Positions 26,901 through 38,900 of a DNA stretch of 64,000 nt are shown here, piece by piece. Under the pieces are notes generated by a model. The model was not told the DNA's origin. It was given only the letters and a program-made list of their open reading frames with translations, and did not search any database. A program made the position numbers and the translations under genes. This DNA comes from Chlorella sorokiniana (Eukaryota > Chlorophyta > Trebouxiophyceae > Chlorellales > Chlorellaceae), in the NCBI GenBank assembly GCA_025917655.1, contig CP084614.1, positions 1,922,001-1,986,000 on the forward strand, written 5' to 3'. Position 1 is the first letter of the stretch; each line of letters opens with the position of its first letter.

Positions 26901-29900
26901 CCCCCCGCCACCCTCTCCACCTCCACCCTCTCCCCCTCCTCCTTCCCCTCCTCCGCCGAGCCCGCCGCCTCCGAGCCCGCCTCCTCCCAGCCCACCTCCA
27001 CCCAGCCCTCCACCCCCAAGCCCGCCTCCTCCCTCTCCGCCGCCACCCAGCCCTCCGCCACCCAGCCCGCCGCCGCCCAGCCCGCCGCCGCCATCCCCCC
27101 CCTCCCAGCCCGCCTCCACCTAGCCCCCGCCACCCTCTCCACCTCCACCCTCTCCCCCTCCTCCTTCCCCTCCTCCGCCGAGCCCGCCGCCTCCCAGCCC
27201 GCCTCCTCCCAGCCCACCTCCACCCAGCCCTCCACCCCCAAGCCCGCCTCCTCCTCTCCGCCGCCACCCAGCCCGCCGCCACCGAGCCCGCCGCCACCCA
27301 GCCCCCGCCGCCATCCCCACCCCCTCCCAGCCCGCCTCCACCTAGCCCCCCGCCACCCTCTCCACCTGCACCCTCTCCCCCTCCTCCTTCCCCTCCTCCG
27401 CCGAGCCCGCCGCCTCCCAGCCCGCCTCCTCCCAGCCCACCTCCACCCAGCCCTCCACCCCCAAGCCCGCCTCCTCCCTCTCCGCCGCCACACAGTCCGC
27501 CGCCACCGAGCCCGCCGCCACCCAGCCCGCCGCCTCCATCCCCACCCCTCCCAGCCCGCCTCCACCTAGCCCCCGCCACCCTCTCCACCTCCACCCTCTC
27601 CCCCTCCTCCTTCCCCTCCTCCGCCGAGCCCGCCGCCTCCCAGCCCGCCTCCTCCCAGCCCGCCGCCACCCAGCCCGCCGCCCCCAAGCCCGCCTCCTCC
27701 CAGCCCGCCGCCACCCAGCCCGCCGCCACCGAGCCCACCGCCACCCAGCCCCCCGCCGCCCTCCCCACCCCCTCCCAGCCCGCCTCCACCTAGCCCCCCG
27801 CCACCCTCTCCACCTCCACCCTCTCCCCCTCCTCCTTCCCCTCCTCCGCCGAGCCCGCCGCCTCCCAGCCCGCCTCCTCCCTGCCCACCTCCACCCAGCC
27901 CTCCACCCCCAAGCCCGCCTCCTCCCTCTCCGCCGCCACCCAGTCCGCCGCCACCGAGCCCGCCGCCACCCAGCCCGCCGCCTCCATCCCCACCCCCTCC
28001 CAGCCCGCCTCCACCTAGCCCCCCGCCACCCTCTCCACCTCCACCCTCTCCCCCTCCTCCTTCCCCTCCTCCGCCGAGCCCGCCGCCTCCCAGCCCGCCG
28101 CCTCCCAGCCCACCTCCACCCAGCCCTCCACCCCCAAGCCCTCCTCCTCCCTCTCCGCCGCTACCCAGCCCGCCGCCACCCAGCCCCCGCCGCCATCCCC
28201 ACCCCTCCCAGCCCGCCTCCACCTAGCCCCCCGCCACCCTCTCCACCTCCACCCTCTCCCCCTCCTCCTTCCCCTCCTCCGCCGAGCCCGCCGCCTCCCA
28301 GCCCGCCTCCTCCCAGCCCACCTCCACCCAGCCCTCCACCCCCAAGCCCTCCTCCTCCCTCTCCGCCGCCACCCAGCCCGCCGCCACCCAGCCCGCCGCC
28401 ACCCAGCCCCCGCCGCCATCCCCACCCCCTCCCAGCCCGCCTCCACCTAGCCCCCGCCACCCTCTCCACCTCCACCCTCTCCCCCTCCTCCTTCCCCTCC
28501 TCCGCCGAGCCCGCCGCCTCCCAGCCCGCCTCCTCCCAGCCCACCTCCACCCAGCCCTCCACCCCCAAGCCCGCCTCCTCCTCTCCGCCGCCACCCAGTC
28601 CGCCGCCACCGAGCCCGCCGCCACCCAGCCCCCGCCGCCATCCCCACCCCCTCCCAGCCCGCCTCCACCCAGCCCACCTCCACCCTCTCCACCTCCACCC
28701 TCTCCCCCTCCTCCTTCCCCTCCTCCGCCGAGCCCGCCGCCTCCCAGCCCGCCTCCTCCCAGCCCACCTCCACCCAGCCCTCCCACCCCAAGCCCGCCTC
28801 CTCCCTCTCCGCCGCCACCCAGTCCGCCGCCACCCAGCCCGCCGCCACCCAGCCCCCCGCCGCCATTCCCACACCCTCCCAGCCCGCCTCCACCTAGCCC
28901 CCGCCACCCTCTCCACCTCCACCCTCTCCCCCTCCTCCTTCCCCTCCTCCTCCCGAGCCCGCCGCCTCCCAGCCCGCCTCCTCCCAGCCCACCTCCACCC
29001 AGCCCTCCACCCCCCAAGCCCGCCTCCTCCCTCTCCGCCGCCACCCAGTCCGCCGCCACCGAGCCGCCGCCACCCAGCCCCCGCCGCCATCCCCACCCCC
29101 TCCCAGCCCGCCTCCACCCAGCCCACCTCCACCCAGCCCTCCACCCCCAAGCCCTCCTCCTCCCTCTCCGCCGCCACCCAGCCCGCCGCCACCCAGCCCC
29201 CGCCGCCATCCCCACCCTCCCAGCCCGCCTCCACCTAGCCCCCCGCCACCCTCTCCACCACCACCCTCTCCCCCTCCTCCTTCCCCTCCTCCGCCGAGCC
29301 CGCCGCCTCCCAGCCCGCCTCCTCCCAGCCCACCTCCACCCAGCCCTCCACCCCCAAGCCCTCCTCCTCCCTCTCCGCCGCCACCCAGCCCGCCGCCACC
29401 CAGCCCGCCGCCACCCAGCCCCCCGCCGCCATCCCCACCCTCCCAGCCCGCCTCCACCTAGCCCCCGCCACCCTCTCCACCTCCACCCTCTCCCCCTCCT
29501 CCTTCCCCTCCTCCGCCGAGCCGCCGCCACCCAGCCCGCCTCCTCCCAGCCCACCTCCACCCAGCCCTCCACCCCCAAGCCCTCCTCCTCCCTCTCCGCC
29601 GCCACCGAGCCCGCGCCACCCAGCCCCCGCCGCCCTCCCACCCCCTCCCAGCCCGCCTCCACCTAGCCCCCGCCACCCTCTCCACCTCCACCCTCTCCCC
29701 CTCCTCCTTCCCTCCTCCGCCGAGCCCGCCGCCACCCAGCCCCGCCTCCTCCCAGCCCACCTCCACCCAGCCCTCCACCCCCAAGCCCGCCTCCTCCCTC
29801 CGCCGCCACCGAGCCCCGCCACCCAGCCCCCGCCATCCCCACCCCCTCCCAGCCCGCCTCCACCTAGCCCCCGCCACCCTCTCCACCTCCACCCTCTCCT

Positions 29901-32900
29901 CCTCCTTCCCTCCTCCGCGAGCCCCGCCGCCTCCGAGCCCGCCTCCTCCCAGCCCACCTCCACCCAGCCCTCCACCCCCAAGCCCGCCTCCTCCCTCTCC
30001 GCCGCCACCCAGCCCGCCGCCACCGAGCCCACCGCCACCCAGCCCCCGCCGCCCTCCCACCCCCCTTCCAGCCCGCCTCCACCTAGCCCCCCCGCCACCC
30101 TCTCCACCTCCACCCTCTCCCCCTCCTCCTTCCCCTCCCTCCGCCGAGCCCGCCGCCTCCCAGCCCGCCTCCTCCCAGCCCACCTCCACCCAGCCCTCCA
30201 CCCCCAAGCCCGCCTCCTCCCTCTCCGCCGCCACCAGTCCGCCGCCACCGAGCCGCCGCCACCCAGCCCGCCGCCTCCATCCCCACCCCTCCCAGCCCGC
30301 CTCCACTAGCCCCCGCCACCCTCTCCACCTCCACCCTCTCCCCCTCCTCCTTCCCCTCCTCCGCCGAGCCCGCCGCCCCAGCCCGCCGCCTCCCAGCCCA
30401 CCTCCACCCAGCCCTCCACCCCAAGCCCTCCTCCTCCTCCGCCGCCACCCAGCCCGCCGCCACCCAGCTCCCCGCCGCCATCCCCACCCCCTCCCAGCCC
30501 GCCTCCACCTAGCCCCCGCCACCCTCTCCACCTCCACCCTCTCCCCCTCCTCCTTCCCCTCCTCCGCCGAGCCCTCCGCCTCCCAGCCCGCCTCCTCCCA
30601 GCCCACCTCCACCCAGCCCTCCACCCCAAGCCCGCCTCCTCCCTCTCCGCCGCCACCCAGCCCGCCGCCACCCAGCCCGCCGCCACCCAGCCCCGCCGCC
30701 ATCCCCACCCCCTCCCAGCCCGCCTCCACCTAGCCCCCGCCACCCTCTCCACCTCCACCCTCTCCCCTCCTCCTTCCCCCTCCCCCGAGCCCGCCGCTCC
30801 CAGCTCCGCCTCCCTCCCAGCCCACCTCCACCCAGCCCTCCACCCCCAAGCTCCTCCTCCTCTCCGCGCCACCCAGTCCGCCGCCTCCGAGCCCGCCGCC
30901 ACCCAGCCCCCGCCATCCCCACCCTCCCAGCCCGCCTCCACCCAGCCCACCTCCACCCTCTCCACCTCCACCCTCTCCCCTCCTCCTCCTTCCCCTCCTC
31001 CGCCGAGCCGCCGCCTCCCAGCCCGCCTCCTCCCCAGCCCACCTCCACCCAGCCCTCCACCCCCAAGCCCGCCTCCTCCTCTCCGCGCCACCCAGTCCGC
31101 CGCCACCCAGCCCGCCGCCACAGCCAGCCCCGCCGCCATCCCCGCCCCCTCCCAGCCCGCTCCACCTAGCCCCCGCCACCCTCTCCACCTCCACCCTCTC
31201 CCCTCCTCCTTCCCCTCCTCCGCCGAGCCCGCCGCCTCCCAGCCCGCCTCCTCCCAGCCCACCTCCACCCAGCCCTCCACCCCAAGCCCGCTCCTCCGCC
31301 GCCACCCAGTCCGCCGCCACCGAGCCCGCTGCCACCCAGCCCCGCCGGCATTCCCCACCCTCCCAGCCCGCCTCCACCTAGCCCCCCGCCACCCTCTCCA
31401 CCTCCACCCTCTCCCTCCTCCTTCCCCCTCCGCCGAGCTCCGCCGCCTCCCAGCCCGCCGCCTCCCAGCCCACCTCCACCCAGCCCTCCACCCCCAAGCC
31501 CTCCCTCCTCCCTCTCCGCCACCCAGCCCGCCCGCCACCCAGCCCCCGCCGCCATCCCCACCCCCTCCCAGCCCGCCTCCACCTAGCCCCCGCCCACCCT
31601 CTCCACCTCCACCCTCTCCTCCTCCTTCCCCTCCCCTCCGCCGAGCCCGCCGCCACCCAGCCCGCCTCCTCCCAGCCCACCTCCACCCCCGCCCTCCACC
31701 CCCAAGCCCGCCTCCTCCCTCTCCTCCGCCACCCAGCTCCGCCGCCACCCAGCCCCCGCCGCCATCCCCACCCTCCCAGCTCCGCCTCCACCTAGCCCCC
31801 GCCACCCTCTCCACCTCCACCCTCTCCCCCTCCTCCTTCCCCTCCCCTCCGCCGAGCCCACCGCCCTCCCAGCCCGCCTCTCCCAGCCCACCTCCACCCA
31901 GCCCTCCACCCCAAGCCCGCCTCCTCCCTCCGCCGCCACCCAGTCCGCCGCCACCGAGCCCGCCGCCACCCAGCCCCCGCCGCCATCCCCACCCTCCCAG
32001 CCCGCTCCACCTAGCCCCCGCCACCCTCTCCCTCCACCTCCACCCTCCCTCCTCCCCTCCTCCCGCCGAGCCCGCCACCCAGCCCGCCTCCTCCCAGCCC
32101 ACCTCCACCCAGCCCTCCACCCCAAGCCCGCCTCCTCCCTCTCCGCCGCCACCCAGTCCGCCGCCTCCGAGCTCCGCCGCCACCCAGCCCCCGCCGCCAT
32201 CCCCACCCCCTCCCCAGCCCGCCTCCACCCAGCCCACCTCCACCCTCTCCACCTCCACCTCCACCCCCTCCTCCTTTCTCCGCGAGCCCGCCGCCTCCCA
32301 GCCCGCCTCCTCCCAGCCCACCTCCACCCAGCCCTCCACCCCCAAGCCCTCCTCCTCCCTCCGCGCCACCCAGCCCGCCGCCACCCAGCCCGCCGCCACC
32401 CAGCCCCCGCCGCCATCCCCACCCCCTCCCAGCCCGCCTCCACCTAGCCCCCGCCACCCTCTCCACCTCCACCCTCTCCCCCTCCTCCTTCCCCTCCTCC
32501 GCCGCCGCTCCCAGCCCGCCGCCTCCCAGTCCACCTCCACCCAGCCCTCCACCCCAAGCCCGCCTCCTCCTCTCCGCCGCCACCCAGCCGCCGCCACCGA
32601 GCCCGCCGCCACCCAGCCCGCCGCCGCCATCCCCACCCCCTCCCAGCCCGCCTCCACCTAGCCCCCGCCACCCTCTCTCCACCTCCACCCTCTCCCCCTC
32701 CTCCCCTCCTCCGCCGAGCCGCCGCCTCCCAGCCCGCCTCCTCCCAGCCCCCGCCACCCTCTCCACCTCCACCTCTCCCCCTCCTCCTTCCTCCTCCGCC
32801 GAGCCCGCCGCCTCCCAGCTCCGCCTCCTCCCAGCCCACCTCCACCCAGCCCTCCACCCCCAAGCCCGCCTCCTCCCTCTCCGCCGCCACCCAGTCCGCC

Positions 32901-35900
32901 GCCACCGAGCCCCGCCACCCAGCCCGCCGCCGCCATCCCCACCTCCCAGCCCGCCTCCACCTAGCCCCCGCCACCCTCTCCACCTCCACCCTCTCCCCTC
33001 CTCCTTCCTCCTCCGCCGAGCCCGCCGCCTCCCAGCCCGCCTCCTCCCAGCCCACCTCCACCCAGCCCTCCACCCCAAGCCCGCCTCCTCCCTCCGCGCC
33101 ACACAGTCCGCGTCACCGAGCCCGCCGCCACCCAGCCCGCCGCCTCCATCCCCACCCCCTCCCAGCCCGCCTCCACCTAGCCCCCGCCACCCTCTCCACC
33201 TCCACCCTCCCCCTCCTCCCTCCTCCTCCGAGCCCGCCGCCTCCCAGCCCGCCTCCTCCCAGTCCACCTCCACCCAGCCCTCCACCCCCCAAGCCCGCCT
33301 CCTCCCTCTCCGCGCCACCCAGCCCGCCGCCACCGAGCCCGCGCCACCCAGCCCCGCGCCGCCATCCCCACCCCCTCCCAGCCCGCCTCCACCTAGCCCC
33401 CCGCCACCCTCTCCTCCACCTCCACCCTCTCCTCCTCCTTCCCCTCCTCCGCCGAGCCCGCCGCCTCCCAGCCCGCCTCCTCCCAGCCCCCCGCCACCCT
33501 CTCCACCTCCACCACCCTCCCCCTCCTCCTTCCTCCTCCGCCGAGCCCGCCTCCCGCCTCCCAGCTCCGCTCCCTCCCAGCCCACCTCCACCCAGCCCTC
33601 CACCCCCTAAGCCCGCCTCCTCCCTCTCCGCCGCCACCCAGTCCGCCGCCACCGAGCCCGCGCCACCCAGCCCGCCGCCGCCATCCCCACCCCCTCCCAG
33701 CCCGCCTCCACCTAGCCCCCGCCACCCTCTCCACCTCCACCCTCTCCCCTCCTCCTTCCCCTCCGCCGAGCCCGCCGCCTCCCAGCCCGCCTCCTCCCAG
33801 CCCACCTCCACCCAGCCCTCCACCCCAAGCCCTCCTCCTCCCTCTCCGCCGCCACCCAGCCCGCCGCCACCGAGCCCGCCGCCACCCAGCCCCCGCCGCC
33901 ATCCCCACCCCCTCCCAGCCCGCTCTCCACCTAGCCCCCCGCCACCCTCTCCACCTCCACCCTCTCCCCCTCCTCCTTCCCCTCCTCCGCCGAGCCCGCC
34001 GCCTCCCAGCCCGCCTCCTCCCAGTCCACCTCCACCCAGCCCTCCACCCCCAAGCCGCCTCCTCCCCTCCGCCGCCACCCAGCCCGCCGCCACCGAGCCC
34101 GCCGCCACCCAGCCCGCGCCGCCATCCCCCCCCCCTCCCAGCCCGCCTCCACCTAGCCCCCCGCCACCCTCTCCACCTCCACCCTCTCCCCCTCCTCCTT
34201 CCCCCCTCCTCCGCCGAGCCCGCCGCCTCCCAGCCCGCCTCCTCCCAGTCCACCTCCACCCAGCCCTCCACCCCAAGCCCGCCTCCCTCCCTCCCTCCGC
34301 CACCCAGCCCGCCGCCACCCAGCCCGCCGCCACCCAGCCCCCGCCGCCATCCCCACCCCCTCCCAGCCCGCCTCCACCTAGCCCCCCGCCACCCTCTCCA
34401 CCTCCACCCTCTCCCCCTCCTCCTTCCCCTCCTCCGCCGAGCCCGCCGCCTCCCAGCCCGCCTCCTCCCAGCCCGCCGCCACCCAGCCCGCCGCCACCCA
34501 GCCCGCCGCCTCCATCCCCACCCCCTCCCAGCCCGCCTCCACCTAGCCCCCGCCACCCTCTCCACCTCCACCCTCTCCCCCTCCTCCTTCCTCCTCCGCC
34601 GAGCCCGCCGCCTCCGAGCCCGCCGCCACCCAGCCCACCTCCACCCAGCCCTCCACCCCAAGCCCGCCTCCTCCCTCCGCCGCCACCCAGCCCGCCGCCA
34701 CCCAGCCCGCCGCCACCCAGCCCCCCGCCGCCATCCCCACCCCCTCCCAGCCCGCCTCCACCTAGCCCCCCGCCACCCTCTCCACCACCACCCTCTCCCC
34801 CTCCTCCTTCCCTCCTCCGCCGAGCCCGCCGCCTCCCAGCCCGCCTCCTCCCAGCCCACCTCCACCCAGCCCTCCACCCCCAAGCCCTCCTCCTCCCTCT
34901 CCGCCGCCACCCAGCCCGCCGCCACCGAGCCCGCCGCCACCCAGCCCCCCGCCGCCATCCCCACCCCCTCCCAGCCCGCCTCCACCTAGCCCCCGCCACC
35001 CTCTCCACCTCCACCCTCTCCCCCTCCTCCTTCCTCCTCCGCCGAGCCCGCCGCCTCCCAGCCCGCCTCCCAGCCCACCTCCACCCAGCCCTCCACCCCC
35101 AAGCCCGCCTCCTCCCTCTCCGCCGCCACCCAGCCCGCCGCCACCCAGCCCGCCGCCACCCAGCCCGCCGCCACCCAGCCCACCTCCACCCAGCCCTCCA
35201 CCCCCAAGCCCGCCTCCTCCCTCTCCGCCGCCACCCAGCCCGCCGCCACCCAGCCCGCCGCCACCCAGCCCCCGCCGCCATCCCCACCCCCTCCCAGCCC
35301 GCCTCCACCAAGCCCCCGCCACCCTCTCCACCTCCACCCTCTCCCCTCCTCCTTCCCCTCCTCCGCCGAGCCCGCCGCCTCCCAGCCCGCCTCCTCCCAG
35401 CCCACCTCCACCCAGCCCTCCACCCCCAAGCCCTCCTCCTCCCGCTCCGCCGCCACCCAGCCCGCCGCCACCGAGCCCGCCGCCACCCAGCCCCCCGCCG
35501 CCATCCCCACCCCCTCCCAGCCCGCCTCCACCTAGCCCCGGCCACCCTCTCCACCTCCACCCTCTCCCCCTCCTCCTTCCCCTCCTCCGCCGAGCCCGCC
35601 GCCTCCCAGCCCGCCTCCTCCCAGCCCACCTCCACCCAGCCCTCCACCCCCAAGCCCGCCTCCTCCCTCTCCGCCGCCACCCAGCCCGCCGCCACCCAGC
35701 CGCGCGCCACCCAGCCCGCCGCCACCCAGCCCACCTCCACCCAGCCCTCCACCCCCAAGCCCGCCTCCTCCCTCTCCGCCGCCACCCAGCCCGCCGCCAC
35801 CCAGCCCGCCGCCACCCAGCCCACCTCCACCCAGCCCTCCACCCCCAAGCCCGCCTCCTCCCCTCTCCGCCGCCACCCAGCCCGCCGCCACCCAGCCCGC

Positions 35901-38900
35901 CGCCACCCAGCCCCCGCCGCCATCCCACCCCCTCCCAGCCCGCCTCCACCTAGCCCCCGCCACCCTCTCCACCTCCACCCCTCCCCCCTCCTCCTTCCCC
36001 TCCTCCGCCGAGCCCGCCGCCTCCCAGCCCGCCTCCTCCCAGCCCACCTCCACCCAGCCCTCCACCCCCACGCTCTCCTCCTCCCGCTCCGCCGCCACCC
36101 AGCCCGCCGCCACCCAGCCCACCTCCACCCAGCCCTCCACCCCCAAGCCCGCCTCCTCCCTCTCCGCCGCCACCCAGCCCGCCGCCACCCAGCCCGCCGC
36201 CACCCAGCCCCCGCCGCCATCCCCACCCCCTCCCAGCCCGCGCCACGGAGCCCGCCGCCACCCAGCCCGCGCGCCACCCAGCCCACCTCCACCCAGCCCT
36301 CCACCCCAAGCCCGCCTCCTCCCTCTCCGCCGCCACCCAGCCCGCCGCCACCCAGCCCGCCGCCACCCAGCCCCGCCGCCATCCCCACCCCCTCCCAGCC
36401 CGCCTCCACCTAGCCCCCGCCACCCTCTCCACCTCCACCCTCTCCCCCTCCTCCTTCCCCTCCTCCGCCGAGCCCGCCGCCTCCCAGCCCGCCTCCTCCC
36501 AGCCCACCTCCACCCAGCCCTCCACCCCCAAGCCCTCCTCCTCCCTCTCCGCCGCCACCCAGCCCGCCGCCACCGAGCCCGCCGCCACCCAGCCCCCGCC
36601 GCCATCCCCACCCCCTCCCAGCCCGCCTCCACCTAGCCCCCGCCACCCTCTCCACCTCCACCCTCTCCCCCTCCTCCTTCCCCTCCTCCGCCGAGCCCAC
36701 CGCCTCCCAGCCCGCCTCCTCCCAGCCCACCTCCACCCAGCCCTCCACCCCCAAGCCCGCCTCCTCCTCTCCGCCGCCACCCAGCCCGCCGCCACCGAGC
36801 CCGCGCCACCCAGCCCCCGCCGCCATCCCCACCCCCTCCCAGCCCGCCTCCACCTAGCCCCCCGCCACCCTCTCCACCTCCACCCTCTCCCCCTCCTCCT
36901 TCCCCTCCTCCGCCGAGCCCGCCGCCTCCCAGCCCGCCTCCTCCCAGCCCACCTCCCTCTCCTCCGCCACCCTCTCCGCCATCCCCGCCGCCCCCAAGCC
37001 CACCACCCTCTCCTCCACCACCCTCTCCGCCATCCCCACCACCCCCAAGCCCACCACCCTCTCCTCCACCACCCTCTCCGCCATCCCCACCACCCCCAGC
37101 CCACCACCCTCTCCTCCACCACCCTCGCCGCCATCCCCTCCGCCCCCCAGCCCACCCCCTCTCCTCCACCACCCTCGCCGCCATCCCCTCCGCCCCCAGC
37201 CCACCACCCTCTCCTCCACCACCCTCGCCGCCATCCCCTCCGCCCCCAGCCCACCCCCCCTCTCCTCCACCACCCCGCCGCCGTCCCCCCCCGCCCCCAG
37301 CCCACCACCCTCTCCTCCACCACCCTCGCCGCCATCCCCTCCGCCCCCAGCCCACCACCCTCTCCTCCACCACCCTCGCCGCCATCCCCTCCGCCGCCTC
37401 GGCCCCCTCGCCACCTCCACCCTCGCCGCCATCCCCACCACCCCCAGCCCACCCCCTCTCCTCCACCACCCTCGCCGCCATCCCCTCCGCCCCCAGCCCA
37501 CCCCCTCTCCTCCACCACCCTCGCCGCCGTCCCCCCCCGCCCCCAGCCCACCACCCTCTCCTCCACCACCCTCGCCGCCATCCCCTCCGCCCCCAGCCCA
37601 CCACCCTCTCCTCCACCACCCTTGCCGCCATCCCTCCGCCGCCTCGGCCCCCTCGCCACCTCCACCCTCGCCGCCGTCCCCTCCGCCCCCAGCCCACCCC
37701 CTCTCCTCCACCACCCTCGCCGCCATCCCCTCCGCCCCCAAGTCCACCCCTCTCCTCCACCACCTCGCCGCCGTCCCCTCCGCCCCCAGCCCACCACCCT
37801 CTCCTCCACCACCCTCGCCGCCATCCCCTCCGCCCCCAGCCCACCCCCTCTCCTCCACCACCCTCGCCGCCATCCCCGCCCCGCCCAGCCCACCCCCTCT
37901 CCGCCACCACCCTTGCCGCCATCCCCTCCGCCGCCTCGGCCACCCCCTCGCCACGTCCACCTTCACCGCCATCCCCTCCGCCCCCCAGCCCACCCCCTCT
38001 CCTCCACCACCCTTGCCGCCATCCCCTCCGCCGCCTCGGCCACCCCCTCTCCACCTCCACCCTCGCCGCCGTCCCCGCCCCCACCTCGACCACCCCCTCT
38101 CCTCCACCACCATTGCCCCCGTCGCCCAGGCCGCCCCGCCCAACCCACCCTCCAAGCCCTCCCCCGCCAAGGTTCGCAGTTACATCTGTGCCCTGTTGCC
38201 GTGTCTCCGCCATCCTACCCGTCCTCCCCCACCCTCTCCCCCTTCTGCCGTGCAGCTACGGACTGGACAACAGCGGCGGCGGGTCCTGCACCCCGGCGCC
38301 TCCACCACCCCGATCGCAAGCAACAACGGCAGGCAGAAGGCTGTGGTGTTCACCACCGCTGCCGGCCCAGCCACGTCGGTGCAGCAGCTGCAGATCCCCA
38401 TCTCCGTTTCCTCCCCCGCCACCTACACCGTCCGGGTGCAGCTCACCTCCCTGCTGGCAAACGGCAACCCCAACGTCGCCGCGCCGCTGGCCACCGCCGA
38501 CTTCTCCCGCCCCCTCACCTCCGCCACCGACGGCTGGCAGACCTTTGACCTGTCGGGGCCGGCTTCTCGCTGGACGCCTCCACTGCTTACGCCGTCGTCG
38601 TCAGCAACCCGACGGGGCCCAACTGGGACTGGGCCTCCTGCGCCGACATGGCCCTGCCCACTGGGGCCGGCTTCTCCAACACCGCCTTCCTGGAGAGACC
38701 CAGTGGCTCCAGCAGCAACTGGTGCGCGCGCGCCCGGCCCCCACGCACACACACGCACACACACACGCACACGCCGCGCCTGCGCGCGCGTGGTGCACCT
38801 GCCAGCGCACGTGCTGCAACCACGCCTGCGCTGTTTGTGTGGCTGCAGGCAGAACCCGCCGCCCAACAACGTGTACAACGGCTTCTTCATGACCACGGCG

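Noticed and set aside
25512-38170. Very long minus-strand open frames (several hundred to 1,098 codons, Gly/Trp/Arg/Glu-rich) across the array
   Set aside because: They are the complement of the (Ser-Pro4)n coding. A repeat with few possible stops stays open in several frames. The composition is that of a shadow, and the plus strand gives perfect SPPPP and joins spliced exons on both sides.
25590-38171. CRISPR-like or satellite DNA explanation for the array
   Set aside because: There are no unique spacers between repeats, the period is a multiple of three in intact units, and the sequence codes for uniform SPPPP. A non-coding satellite would not preserve codon phase with synonymous spelling.
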